A stretch of DNA of 64,000 bases, from positions 992,001 through 1,056,000 of the forward strand of contig JAPZLL010000008.1 of the NCBI GenBank assembly GCA_036250225.1. The letters are read 5' to 3'. The notes beneath the pieces are model-generated. The model was not told the DNA's origin. It made no database searches and saw nothing but the letters and a program-made list of their open reading frames with translations. Of this stretch, positions 46,382 to 57,369 are shown one piece after another. Positions within the stretch are counted from its first letter, which is position 1; each line of letters opens with the position of its first letter. The DNA is from Cercophora sp. LCS_1 (Eukaryota; Ascomycota; Sordariomycetes; Sordariales; Lasiosphaeriaceae). A program made the translations under genes and the position numbers.

Positions 46382-47522
46382 TTACAATTTGGGCGACTCT
46401 CCCTCCCCATCAAAGAGCACAACCAACTTGCCAAACTGCCTCCCCTGCTTCATCTCCTCAAACAAGCCCTCAATCCCCTCCAGATTATCCAGTCCCCTCA
46501 CCGTTCGACTAACAACCGGTCTGATCCCCTTCTTCCTCACAAACTCTACCATATCCCCAAACTCCTTTCGACTCCCCATACTCGTACCCTTGAGCTCAAC
46601 ATTCCTCAAAAACGCCATGGCAACCCAATCCATCTTATTCCCCGTCGTCATGCCATAATTAGCAATCACACCACCAGGCCTCAACAACTTGACCGACTTG
46701 GCCACCACATCCCCACCAGCCCCATCAACAACCGCATCCAAAAACGGTCTATCTCTCGGCAACATCGCCCCCAACTTCTTCTCCCACCCTTCCTCCTTAT
46801 AAATAACCCCGCCCTTGGCACCCATCTTCTTCGCCCGCTCAATTTTGTCATTATCACCGCTCGTAACCCAAGCATCCACATTCCCCATCGCCACAGCAAA
46901 CTGCAACGTCTGCAGCGCCACGCCGCCACCAATCCCAGTGATCAAGACGTTCCTCCTTTCTGTACCTTCGGTGATGCCCGCCTTAGTAACCAGCGCCCTC
47001 CACCCCGTCACGCCGACAAGCGGCAAAGCGGCCGCTTCGGCAGGTGATAAGTGCTCCGGCGCGAGAACGACTTCGTCCTCGGGAACGGTGACGTATTCCT
47101 GCGCTGTGCCCTGGTCGGAATACAACTGGGCGCCGCCGATAACGGAGTGTTTCCTCTGGTCTTCGGGGCCTGCGGGGTCGGATTGCCAGCCGCGCGAGGG
47201 GGTGAGGATGACGGCCTTTTGGTAGAGAGGGTGGGTGGATGGTTGGATGACGGTTCCGTAGCCGTCTGCGAGGAGGGGAGACGAAAAAGAGATGCCCGGG
47301 TAGAGATGTTGGCGGATGAAGAGGTCGCGGTGGTTGAGGGCTGCTGCGGAGATTTTGACGAGGACGTGGCCTGGCGGCGGGGAGGACGGGTTGGGGACTG
47401 TGTTGAGTTGGAGGCTGGGAATGGGTCAGTTCAGTGGCTGTGAGCGGAGGAGAAGAAGCGTACGGGTAGTAGACTTGGCCCGGTTTGCCGGGGATTTGCT
47501 TGATGGTGAGTGTGTAGGGCAT
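46382..47522 (-). CDS. MDR-family NAD(P)H-dependent oxidoreductase (alcohol dehydrogenase/quinone reductase-like)
   Basis: Two exons (47522-47464, 47414-46382) with a 49-nt intron; 363 residues. The N-terminal GroES-like part has HVLVKISAAALNHRDLFIRQ. The Rossmann part carries LPLVGVTGWRALV and VLITGIGGGVALQTLQFA, the nucleotide-binding loop. No cluster of four cysteines for structural zinc is visible, which points to the quinone-reductase-like side of the medium-chain family. Substrate cannot be told from sequence. It ends 95 bp from the end of the kinase-ankyrin gene (convergent). Cytosolic; no targeting signal. Confidence 0.85.
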
Positions 47523-47911
47523 TTTGGTGGTTGAGGTGAGAGTCAATTGGGCGGTGGATGGTGGTGAGTGAGACGAGCGAGTGGGTTCAAGTCAGTTTTA
47601 TAGCTATGACGGGTGCCGCGAGGTGTGATCGCCCCGGATTTATCATCTAGGCGAATAAAGCTCCCGTGCAGTGCGAAGCGGGGCCCCGGGCGGGTGCCGT
47701 GTTGCCCCGCCCCGTTGGGATTCGAATTGCCGAGGCCCGTTCACCCCGTATCTCTGTCCCATGCCGTGCAGACTGGGCTATCCACTGGCCCGAATTCCAA
47801 CACACTTCGGAATCAGCAAGAGAATACGCACTTGCAGGGAACAGATCGTCTGCTTGGGTATCATGGATTCCTGCGCAAGCCAACCGGCGCCGTCTCTACC
47901 GCCATCTACCA
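47523..47911. other. Intergenic region
   Basis: Promoter side of the MDR gene and 3' flank of KRR1. No feature recognised. Confidence 0.4.
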
Positions 47912-49012
47912 TTACTCGTGCGACGTCTTGCGCTTCTTTGGCTTGGCCGTGTTCTCCTCTGGCGGCACAAATTCCTTTTCCCTCTCCCTCTTCTTTTCCT
48001 CCTTCTTGACCTTTGCCTTTTCTGCCCGCTCCGCCTCGGCCACTCTCTGCTTGGCCTCCTTTCCAAGGAAGTACTCGCCGCTCTCGATCTGCAGATCCAC
48101 CTTGCTCTTCTCGGGCGCTGGCGGGAATGGCGTGTAACTTTTCTTCGACTTGTCTGTGACCTTGAGTGGCACCCTTCTCTTGGACAGTGTCCTCTTCTTG
48201 AAGTTGGGGAGGTAACGGCTCCAGTCCTCGTGGGCGAGCGCTGGGTCCTTGGCCAGCTCGCGTTTGATCCTATTTTGTTAGTTTTGCCTTCTTGAGGGAT
48301 GCGCCGCGCTTACATCAACTCCTTGATCAAGTAAATGGGGTGGACATTGTTCATCGTGTCCTCGACCACCCTTCGAACCTCCTTCAGCCCCTTGAACGGG
48401 CCCATTACCGAGACTGTGTTTCCGTGCACAAGGATATACGTTTGCGTCAAGAGCTCGAGCGCTTTGAGTGCTGCATCTTGTCAGTGCCGTCCTAGTGCTA
48501 GATCCTACCAACCTACTTGTGCCGTTCTGCCCTAGGATGCGCTGCCGCCTCTTGACGAAGCGCTCTTTATTTCGCACCATATTTCGGACCTTGATAATGT
48601 CGCATGCCATGCCGTCTTCGAGGATCTTGACTGCTTGGGGCGCAGGCACCGATCGAGCGAGGAGCTTGATCAAATCTCGGGCGTTCAGGATCGCTGCAGG
48701 GTCAAAGGTCTACAACTGTCAGCATGCGAAAAGAACCCGCGAAGCTTTGCCCCCTACCTTTCTTGTGGTCTTGACCGTCATGGAACCCTCAACGAGATCG
48801 AGAATGGCTGTGATTCCCTGCTTATCGAGCGACTTGGTGACAAGCGGCCACGAGTCGCGCAGGTAGCGCTCGCGGTATTTGGGGAACAGTGTCATGAACG
48901 AGGACTCCTCCAGGAACGGGCCGGAGCCCTCCTCCTTCTTGAACGGCTCGACCTTCCATTTGTCAATATCGTCCGTGTCCCACGGCTTTTCCTTTTTGTG
49001 TGTAGACGGCAT
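47912..49012 (-). CDS. KRR1: KRR1, small-subunit processome component with KH domain
   Basis: Four exons (49012-48758, 48709-48517, 48470-48314, 48269-47912) give 320 residues. KRR1 is an essential nucleolar protein of 40S ribosome assembly that acts with the KH protein Dim2/Pno1. Diagnostic stretches: KPWDTDDIDKWKVEPF near the start, FPKYRERYLRDSWPLVTKSL, KVRNMVRNKERFVKRRQRIL, and the KH motif GNTVSVMGPFKGLKEVRRVV. The tail is Lys/Glu-rich with KKEEKKREREKEF and ends KPKKRKTSHE. Start at 49012 (MPSTHKKEK) matches the family; an in-frame ATG lies six codons upstream. Introns are 44-49 nt. Confidence 0.93.
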
Positions 49013-49571
49013 CTTGCCGAACGGGTGCAATGCGGTTGTTGATAGCGAAGAGTGATATGCTGCGCAGATTGGACGTGCCGCGAGGTTGGTTGGGTGTTGC
49101 GCGCGAGTCGAACTGTAGAACTAGGAAGTGTTGCGAGTGACGAGAATTCAACGGCCTTGTTGACCTGCATGGAAATTTTTGGACCTGGGAGCTGAAGTGG
49201 GGCGGTAGACAGACAGCAGCTGCCAACGGTCTGTCAGACCTCGATAAGATAAACTTATCGACAATCTTATCTGACCATCTTGGTGAACAAGACAAGTCAA
49301 GAACAAGCTGGTTCACCCAGCAGCGCCAACCCAAAATTAAAAACTAAAAATTGAGCTATCATAAGAAAATCAAGCTTCAGATACGCATTCCAAGCCTAAA
49401 AACTGCATTTTGAGAGACCATGTATTGTACAATGCACAGCTCACCATCACTGGGCCAGCCCTTGTCCCACCTTCCACTGGACCCTGAGTGGGTCACATCC
49501 CGCAGGTCATCCGAAAATCCCACCCACACACCCATAATGCAAATTCCCGCCCTTCACTTCCATCAATCAAC
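49013..49571. other. Intergenic region between KRR1 and tRNA-Leu
   Basis: KRR1 promoter side, with a cluster of GATA sites and AT-rich sequence at 49330-49400. No gene seen. Confidence 0.45.
49243..49271. promoter_or_regulatory. Cluster of four GATA-factor core sites in alternating orientation
   Basis: GATAAG at 49243, GATAA at 49248, CTTATC at 49254 and CTTATC at 49266, all within 29 bp, 230 bp upstream of KRR1. Paired inverted GATA cores are bound by nitrogen, light and iron regulators of the GATA family in moulds (AreA/NIT2, WC, SreA). Which one, if any, cannot be told. Confidence 0.5.
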
Positions 49572-49684
49572 GGCGAGATGGCCGAGCGGTCTAAGGCGCT
49601 ACGTTAAGGAATTATCCCTTCATACCCTCTGTATTATCAGATCCGTAGTCCGAAAGGGCGTGGGTTCGAATCCCACTCTCGTCA
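49572..49684 (+). tRNA. tRNA-Leu (anticodon AAG) with a 33-nt intron
   Basis: The acceptor stem GGCGAGA pairs with TCTCGTC, followed by discriminator A. D-arm GCC...GGC; anticodon stem CTACG/CGTAG with loop TTAAGG(C) giving anticodon AAG at 49606-49608. The intron occupies 49610-49642, one base 3' of the anticodon as is usual in nuclear tRNA genes. A long variable arm (TCCGAAAGGGC) marks the leucine/serine class, and the T-arm GTGGGTTCGAATCCCAC is perfect. The gene reads codon CUU (and CUC if A34 becomes inosine). Confidence 0.93.
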
Positions 49685-51384
49685 ATCTTTTGCTTCTTGG
49701 TGCTTCATCGCACACGAGTTTCCCTTTTTTGCTGGGCTACGGCATTCTTTTTGGCACATGTCACGACACGGCACAGTTATTGCCGCATAGTTGTCGGCTT
49801 TCAGGGTGTGAGGTGAAGCCATCACCAACCCCTCCCTGACCCGAACATATGACATCAACAACTCATCTTTGTCATCCATAGCGACGATGCAAGTCGATCA
49901 CTGCCGTACACGCTGTCTTGGTGCTTCCAATAGCATGCAGGCTCCTTTTGTGCACTGCATATTATTTCTCTCTTGTTACTTCCACCCAAGGCACCGAGTC
50001 CAGGCTGAGCGCAAGCCTATCAACACCGACACGCATCAACGCACTCGCAAATCGGAGCCGGCAATCTCTTTCCAGTCGACACCATCTCCCCTCTCGTCCT
50101 CATCCCAACCGATCCCGAAGCTGCTATGTGAGGCCCATCGTGCAGTCTGCACCCAGCACTAGACTCGTTGGAGCTATGGCAACAGTCCCACATATAATCA
50201 CACCAATTCGCAACCCTCTGCCATGCAAACCTATTGCACTCGCCAAGCTGAAAAGCTGTGATGTCTCTAATAGTTTTGTATTCGCCCAATATTTTGTGTA
50301 AGCGTCTCACGCCTAGAGACTGGACATGGACTGGACGCGCCCGGGTGAAATTTTCGGCATTTCTGCATATGAAGCGGATCATAGGACCGAATCGGCAGAA
50401 AGAACGCCCTGCAGCATATGGCGCATATGTCAATTTTCTATGGTCGAGTGTCTTCTACATCTACTGCGACAACGGCCGATGAGGCGACCGGCGTAGTGAC
50501 TGGTGTACTTGCAGTAACCGGGCTAGTGGCTCGGGTAGTAGCTGGTGTCGCAATGGGCGTGTTGGCTGCCGTGGTTGTCGGTGTGGTATCTGCAGTGGTG
50601 GCCGACATAGCGTTTTGTGTGGCGGCCCGGGTCGAAGTCGATGTGTCATCTGACATTGATGTAGTGGTGGTGGTGGTGGTGGCGGTGGTCATCGTTGAGG
50701 ACATCGACACTCCGGAGGATGTTGTCACAGTGACCTCAGACTATGCTTGATGTGAATGAACCTGAAGACATGGTTGTGTCTCGTGTTTGAGGTTCGTGAC
50801 CGCTGAGACGGAGTGCTGTTGAGGAGTAATCAATGCCGGATGTTGAGAAGAGTCAGATCATCACTCGACCAAGCAAGAGCAGGACGAGGAAGTCGATGAC
50901 GTTTGGGCAGCGATATACTTCACGAAAGTAAGGCCGTGAGATGTTTCCGAGTCATACTTCCGGATGTGAGTCCCAATCTCTCCTTCAATCCCTCGTTCCC
51001 GTCTGAAACCACGGGATTTTCTATTTTGTCAATGTGACTGACAGCTGGGATTCATGGTAGAAGGCGTGAGGGTGTGAGGGAGTGTGTTCAATGTGTATCT
51101 CATACGCTCAGCGCAAATTTTCTATCAATACTCAGATCCATTCGTTCAAAGTCCTAATCAAAGGTTCACTGTGCCATCAGTTGAAATAGCACAACGACGT
51201 GACTACAATAACTCCATCGACACCGGTACCTCACACGCATCTATTCAGTCAACGACTTCCCCTTTCTCACCACAAACCATCCCTCAGTCTCCTTTCCCAT
51301 CTGGCATGGTTCAACAGGAACCTAGTAGGACTACAAACCGCCAGATCTCGTGGATCTACCGGCTTTGATGACACCTGCGGGAAA
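49685..51384. other. Gene-poor region with low-complexity DNA
   Basis: 1.7 kb. A stretch at 50440-50740 is open on both strands with Val/Ala-rich (plus) or Thr/Ser-rich (minus) translations and includes a GTG run near 50661-50682. The rest holds no recognisable gene. Confidence 0.4.
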
Positions 51385-51813
51385 CTATTTCTGTCGTGCA
51401 CATGCCACCTGCCAAACCTCCCCTGCTCGCCGAACCTCGGCGAATGCTTTCTTGCAGCGGGGACAGTCGGGATTCTTTTTGATGGTCTCACGCGCCTGGG
51501 TCGACTCGGACTTGGACTTGGACTTGGTCTGGGGCTTCGAGTTGGCGACTTCCTTTTGAATCTCTGGCTCGGAGTGTTCATCTCCGCCAGACTCCGAGTT
51601 TGGCGATGTAGGGGTGAGAATACCCTGCGAGGAAGTCGAGTTGGGGTTTGAGAAGATGATTTCCAGACGATTCGCGGACATGCGAAACTCTAGATGCGGA
51701 TAGCCCATCCGCTCCAGGGCCTTTGCATCGAAGGAGAAGTTGCCGGTCGTTGGGTTGTATGCGACCAGGCTGGTACCTGTCAGCCTGGCTGTTGATTGGC
51801 GTGTCTCTGTCAT
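51385..51813 (-). CDS. Hypothetical protein with a CxxC motif near the C-terminus
   Basis: Single-exon frame of 142 residues. The first half contains a compact segment (SFDAKALERMGYPHLEFRMS, then RLEIIFSNP), the middle is Ser/Lys/Glu-rich and disordered, and the end carries CPRCKKAFAEVRR. The CxxCxxxF pattern resembles, weakly, the core of the small CxxC/HPG family (for example CVLCNRAF 570 bp away), but the YPI and HPG parts are missing. No known family. The true 3' end may lie in another exon, since the frame stops 8 codons after a possible donor. Confidence 0.4.
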   Translation of the reverse strand: MTETRQSTARLTGTSLVAYNPTTGNFSFDAKALERMGYPHLEFRMSANRLEIIFSNPNSTSSQGILTPTSPNSESGGDEHSEPEIQKEVANSKPQTKSKSKSESTQARETIKKNPDCPRCKKAFAEVRRAGEVWQVACARQK

Positions 51814-52355
51814 GGTGGTGCTTTTGGTCGACGGGTTGGCAGGCTCGATTGGCTGGGTGGGTAGGTAGGTGGTGTTGTGATATAGAGAGAAGGAAAAGAG
51901 GGATGAAGAGACGGACTTGGTGCAGGGGATCGGCCCGGCTGAAGATTCACGTTCTTATTGTGGACCGAGGCTCGGGTATACCTGGGACGTGGCGTCATAG
52001 AGGGCCATGAACTATCCACGTGCCCGCAAATGCCCAACAGGAGGGCAAGAGATTAAAGAACTGGCTTGGGAGTGGTATATTACGTCATGTGTCTTGATTC
52101 GGCCTTCAACGTGCTGAGAAGTAACCCCCAACCAAACCAACAATCCACTAGGCCTTTCTCGAGAAGCGAGCCCCGAAGCTCATTGACCTAAGAACACCAG
52201 CATACATAGCTATCACAGCGACATTTCACTGGTGACAGAGCAGTCCCAAGGGGCATGCGCTCCCCTTTTTCCTCCAGTTTCTCCACTTCGTCAGCCGTTA
52301 TATGAGGTCCATTGTCATGTGTACGCCCGCCGTTAGCGCCGGGGAATCTCTTGCA
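51814..52355. other. Intergenic region
   Basis: Between two minus-strand genes. No feature recognised. Confidence 0.4.
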
Positions 52356-53078
52356 TCATTCCCAGATACGGTAATTCTCTGCCTCAGGGACGCTGGAGTT
52401 CTTGCCGTATGACATGACAAAATCGGTATACTTGATGTGGCGACCTGGTGCGTGACCAAGTCAGCTGGAGCACAGTGCTTTCAGGGGAGTCCTCTTCCAT
52501 ACCTGGGTGATAAGAGCGACGCTTCCGCATAGGGGCGTGGTTCGTCGATTTTATCGGGTAGAGGAATGCCCTGTTGCATAGAACACACATCTCCAGTGTC
52601 TCTTTCGGGGGCTCTTGGGCCGGCGGGGCTGTGGGTTTCTCTGCCTTCATTTCCTTGTTGCCTCCAGCTGATTGTTCCACCTTCTTCTCTTCCACTTTGG
52701 TAACTTCGACCGCCTGCTCCCTGGTCTCTTGCTTGTCCTCCAGTACGGCAGACTCACAGTCCGATCGGGCGGGGTGTCAATCGGCGTGGAGGGTTCGCTG
52801 TCGTAGTCTGGTTTCGGTTCAGAGATGAGGCAGGGACTGGGCTGGTGGAGGGCCTGGGAAGGGTCACCGTGCGGTCTCTGGGTGTCGTCTTGCCTGGTGT
52901 TGTCAATGGTACGGAAAAAGCGAGCACGTGCACGTTTGCTTTTTTCGAGTTTGTTGAAATAGTATAAGACGTAGGAAACAAGTAGGATTAGCCAGATTAG
53001 CCAGATCCAGATCAGGAGCATTGTTTTTGCAAATTCGAAGTGCTTAACTCGAATGCAAGGGAAGGTGGGAGGAGGCAT
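52356..53078 (-). CDS. Small CxxC/HPG-family protein, copy 2, membrane-anchored
   Basis: Three exons (53078-52758, 52713-52503, 52444-52356) with introns of 44 and 58 nt give 206 residues. Near the N-terminus a Trp/Leu-rich segment (MLLIWIWLIWLILLVSYVLY) predicts a membrane anchor, followed by the basic NKLEKSKRARARFF. A disordered Pro/Asp region and a Lys/Glu-rich stretch come next. The core is CVLCNRAFLYPI ... SYHPG, then the phase-1 intron, then a short tail ending YRIWE. The core and intron position match the copy at 132-810 and the broken copy at 34629. ATG 53021, in better context, would start directly at the membrane segment. The first intron is short, but removing it keeps the charged frame that continues through the core. 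Function unknown; a cytosolic zinc-binding or redox knuckle tethered to a membrane is a fair guess. Confidence 0.6.
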
Positions 53079-53562
53079 GGAGCATTGGCGGTCTGGGAGA
53101 AGAACAGCTTTATGTCTTGCCGAGAGCTTCCATGGCTCCCCGGCGTCGGTAACGCCAAATCTTGATACCGTAACGCACGCAAGAGCGCCGCGCCGTACCT
53201 GCTCAGAGGGACGGCGGGTTACACTTTGTGCCGATAACGGTAATTGCCAGTTATTCGCTCAGTGGCGCCAATGAAGTCGGACCTCGGCACCGGTGACCGT
53301 TTTGAAGTGTGCCATACCCGTCGTTATCTAACCGTACCTCTGGGAAGGCGCGTCCGGGGAGGAAAGCCACAAACAAACCCCCTTTCCCGAAAAGGGGTTA
53401 ACCCTAACCCTCCGATGCGAGGCTAGCATGGCGATGTGACTCAACCCGTAGCCCCTCACACAAACGGAGCTAAGTATATTTACTGGCGTTTTGAGCCTCA
53501 TACTTCTCTAGGAACTTTGCTTGCACATCTCTTTGCAAAGCGCGACCCAAACCACCGTTGAA
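53079..53562. other. Divergent intergenic region
   Basis: Promoters of the copy-2 small protein (minus) and the RidA gene (plus). It contains TTAACCCTAACCC at 53398-53410, two telomere-type repeats that also form a telo-box, 150 bp upstream of the RidA start. Confidence 0.5.
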
Positions 53563-54198
53563 ATGGCGTCCAAAACTTTCATCTCCTCGGGCTCACCCTT
53601 CGAGGCCCAGATTGGCTACTGTAAGCATCTTGACTGCCCATATTTTGGGGGGGAAGCAACGAAGAAAGCTTCAATACTAACCTCAGTCAGCCCGCGCCGT
53701 GATCTCCGGTGACATGATCTTCGTCTCCGGCTGCACAGGGTATCCCTCCTCCCCACATCTCCTCACCCACCCCCACCTTCCGCCAGCTCCCTGCATATCA
53801 TCACTTATTCTCACTCCCATAATCTCACCCCTACCACATCCTTCCTCAAACCGATCCCATACATATATAATATGCTAACAAATGCAAGCTACGACTACAA
53901 AACCTCAACCCTCCCCTCCACAATCACGGCCCAAACAACCCAATGCACCCTCAACATCACCGCCGCCTTGCACGCAGCGGGCGCTACACCGTCCGATATT
54001 GTTCGGATCCGCTACATTCTTCCTAACAGAGCAGATTTCCCTGCTACATGGCCGATCTTGCGTGGGTGGCTGGGTGATAACAGGCCTGCTGCTACAATGA
54101 TCCAGGCGGGGTTGATGGAGGAGGAAATGTTGATTGAGATTGAGGTTACTGCGCGGAAGTCTGCCGCAGGAGAGAAGGTTGAGACTGTTTTGTTGTGA
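53563..54198 (+). CDS. RidA/YjgF/YER057c-family protein
   Basis: Three exons (53563-53620, 53691-53739, 53889-54198) give 138 residues, close to the usual length. RidA proteins hydrolyse reactive enamine/imine intermediates released by PLP enzymes, or act on related metabolites in the subfamilies. Family features: SGSPFEAQIGYSRAVISGD at the N-terminus, MIFVSGCTGYDY, TLNITAALHAAGATPSDIVRIR, and the C-terminal block RPAATMIQAGLMEEEMLIEIEVTA cut into two halves here. The Arg of the active site, normally in a xxRxxV position, corresponds to IRYILPN; the C-terminal Glu in LIEIEVTA is present. The intron between exons 2 and 3 (149 nt) is long for this window. Cytosolic or mitochondrial. Confidence 0.88.
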
Positions 54199-54766
54199 CG
54201 TAGATGATGGGTTGGGGGAGTGAGGGGAGTGATGGCGGGAGTGGTGATTGGACGCAAGGGTTGTGAAGTCTGAGTACGGCGTGGTGAATATCTCAAAAAG
54301 GCTTGAAGGCGTTGCTGCAGGGCCGCGGAATGTTAGATGGATGCAATTCCGAGCCCCTTGACCGAGGAACAAGTTGGATGACCCTGCTCGGTGTTGGCAT
54401 CGTTGGGGGTCAGGTCCAGGTGGACATGGTGGGGGACGGTGATCTGACAGTTGGACCACCGGACCATCGTTGGCTGCGCATGAATGTCAGTACCCAACTT
54501 TACCGCCATTTGTTGCTGGTCGCCGAGAGACGGCAGACCGGCCGTCGGATGCGACACTGGCCGAAAATCCGTTTCCATTCCGAGCCGTTGTCAAACGTGA
54601 AACCAATGAATTGGCGGTTCCCACCGACGAAACCAACCGATGGGACGGACGGGAGACTCGTTAATATGTACAAGGCATATGCGCTGCCAACGGCAAAAAT
54701 ATACATGCAAAAGGGTTCATCCAAAACTGTCTCACAACGACACCGCAGCGTAGCATTCGCCCTCCG
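54199..54766. other. Convergent intergenic region
   Basis: 3' flanks of the RidA gene and the YeeE/YedE gene. A longer plus frame overlaps (54303-54977) but is mostly the shadow of the transporter gene. No feature. Confidence 0.4.
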
Positions 54767-55782
54767 TCAGCCCAACAACCGCCCCAGCAGGCCGCCCCAC
54801 GCAAACGCCGTTCCAATCGTGAGGAAACTCGACGTCGAAAACAGCGACATGCCGCTGATGCCATGGCCCGAGGTGCAACCCCCGGCAATGCGCGACCCCA
54901 GGATCATCAGGAAGCCGCCAATACCGGCCGTCAGCGGGTCAATCGCCACGTCCGTCACCTGCGCCAGGGCGGGATAGGTGCGCGACAGCAGCCAGGCGCC
55001 CCCCACCATGCCGGTGCAAAAGACGATGTTGGCGTACCGTTGCGGCACATCGCCCTTGAACACGCCCCAGAACCAATCGCCCACCTCTTCGTACGACGTT
55101 GACGTGCCCATGAGGTTCTTCCGCAGCAGAATCGAGGCGAGCTGTGCCCCTGCGATGAACAGGCCGCCCAGCGCTGGGTGCAGCTTGGCCTCAGGGCCGA
55201 GAGATGTGAGCGAGTAGGCGGCTACAACAGCGGCAGCACAGAAGGTGTCAAAGGCGACAAGTAGCGTCGAGCGGTTGAGGCCGAGGCTCTCGTAGACAGT
55301 GATCTTGGTGCCCTTGGGAGCGCCACAGCGGAGATGATGTCGAAGGAACCCAGCCCACACGATGCCAGCAATGGTGGCGCCTTCGAGGGCATAGTACCCG
55401 GAGCGCACGCCTACGCCAACTTGTGCGAGGACAGTTCCTGGGCAAGCGCCGGCGAGGAGCATGCCTGTGCCGAGGAGGACGCCGCCAATGATGTTGCCGT
55501 CATATGGGGCAAAGACGCCGAGGGAGGAAAAAGAGCGGGGTGAAGGGTTGATGAGGCCGAGCTTTTGAGCGGCTGCAACGAGGGCGCTATACGTTGGTGA
55601 GCATCAGAAAGACAAGATACGGTGCGGGCATATACGTACGCGCTGGCCCCTGTTGCTGTGAGGAAGGCCTGGATCATGTGGAAGTTCTCAAACTTGAGCT
55701 GGGAAATAATGACCGAGGGCTGGTAAACGCCCGAGGCCGTGAGGGCCGCGCCAAAAGCGGCGCCCGAGACGAGGTTGTTCAT
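54767..55782 (-). CDS. YeeE/YedE-family sulfur (thiosulfate-type) transporter
   Basis: Two exons (55782-55640, 55586-54767) with a 53-nt intron; 320 residues. The family (sulf_transp) consists of two similar halves; both signature motifs with their cysteine are present, GACPG at 94-98 and GGCTSGHG at 283-290. In bacterial homologues these cysteines line the path for thiosulfate. Nine or so hydrophobic segments are visible, e.g. IIGGVLLGTGMLLAGACPG and PLTAGIGGFLMILGSRIAGG. Bacterial YeeE/YedE genes often sit with persulfide dioxygenase/BLH and rhodanese genes; here the divergent neighbour at 57370 is such a dioxygenase. A role in moving a sulfur species across the plasma or an organelle membrane is inferred. 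Relatively rare in fungi; bacterial origin is plausible. Confidence 0.88.
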
Positions 55783-57369
55783 TGTATGCTGTCCTGTTCT
55801 GTCTGATATGTTTGAAGAGTTGGAATTGTGCGTGACAAACCCTGAAGAGTGTTGACGGTGCCGTCAAAAGAGGCGCTTTTCGTAAAATGTGCTTGTCGAT
55901 AACGTCCAGAAAAGAATCTCGTCATAGTTGTGACCATCCTTCCTTATAAACTAGTGACGGAGCATCGCAGTGGCCCCCATGACATCGCCCGGCAGTGGGC
56001 ACTGACGGGGGCGAACTCGGCCTTCAGCGGAGATGTGGGGAGACAGAGTCCCAGAGCACGTGCGTGTGGATTGTCGACGTCCCCGAGCCCAGAAAGAAGG
56101 GCCCGGCGAGGTCACAAGGGTGGCGCTGTGTGCCATTTTGTTCAGGATTACGGAATTGCTGCTGGGTGGCCGGCCTCGTCCCAGATTCGCGGATTTCCCT
56201 TCAGGATTCGATGGCGTCGCCGCCGGGAATGGACAGGGATGCAGCAAAAGCCAAGTTGGTGTGTGTGGGTTCCGCTCGGCGAGGGTGCGCGTGCTAACAA
56301 GCCCCCGCGCTCCTTCCCCCAAATAGTGTTAGCGCCGATGTCGCAACTTCGGGGTCCTCGTCTTGTCTTGTCTTGGACGCTAAGATTATGGTTTCGAGAT
56401 GCTGATCTCCTCGTCGCTTGGTACTTTTGCGGTTTTATCGGCTGCTACTTCCCGGTAGAATCCAAGCCGCGCTTCTACTTTGGCTGCTTTTGGACGCGTT
56501 TTGTTCGTTTTCGCTGTTGCATGATCCCGAACGCCACGCATGAGATCATCAGGAACAAAACGCGGAAATGGGAAACGAGGGTCAGCCATGCGGCTGTTTG
56601 GTGGTCGCCGACTCCATGGTTCGCACCCCAAGGCTTCGGGTTCCATCCTTGAACCCTGTCGGAATGTTCGATGCCCAGCTTCCACACCTCGCCGACGACA
56701 GGTCTCCACTGTTCGCAGCCCGCTGACGTCGGCAACCACCCTTTGGTGAAGTCGCCGCGTCTTGGCGAGGACCTCCCTGCGAACTGCATTGACGACACAT
56801 GGGATTGTGATGAAGCTCATCTGAGCTCGGGCACCTTGACGGTCCTGTCACAGTCGCCAACGCGTCGTGCTGGTCCCCGCCACCCGGAGCTCTGCCCGGC
56901 AACAGCTGCTTTGTCAGCACCGAGCCGGCGGCTCGGACACTTTTCAACGGCTCCGGAGCCTTTTACAGGGCTCTCGGCGGCTGTCGGCCAGGCAGTGAGG
57001 CGAGCAAGAAACCCCGACTGTTACCGTGTTCCCCGGATACGCTCCAGCAATGCATCGGGGCTCCCAAATGCTGGCCTTTGGGGCTGAGCAGATGCCCGAA
57101 GTGGCTGTCCCCCAAGGTGTGAGGTTCAAGGTGAGTTGCCCTGGTAAGGTGGTTGGATGGCTGTTCGCCGAACTGAAGAGCTGCAGAAAATGCGGGGGTT
57201 TGTTGATAAGCCAAGGGTGGTGTGACAACCACAAACTGCCTCTCCTCGCCCATGTCATAAAGAAGTCACCCGAACAGCAGTTGGTCATGACTCGTCACCC
57301 AGCTCGCTTCGCAAACACACTTGAATACTAGCAACACGAGCTCGCTCATCAACAACACACAAAGCCACC
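55783..57369. promoter_or_regulatory. Divergent promoter region of the sulfur gene pair
   Basis: 1.59 kb between two start codons that face away from each other. Overlapping short frames (55930-56652 plus, 56386-56820 minus) show no family and look like chance frames in GC-rich DNA. Shared control of the two genes is likely but no specific site stands out. Confidence 0.4.

Noticed and set aside
50418..50750. Val/Ala-rich plus frame and Thr/Ser-rich minus frame over the same DNA
   Set aside because: Both are explained by low-complexity DNA with GTG/CAC runs. The minus frame could be a mucin-like protein, but it has no signal peptide or clear start.
54303..54977. 224-codon plus-strand frame
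   Set aside because: Its second half is the shadow of the YeeE/YedE exon, and the first half is featureless.
55930..56820. Overlapping 240- and 144-codon frames in the sulfur-pair promoter
   Set aside because: No domains; GC-rich DNA with few stops explains them.
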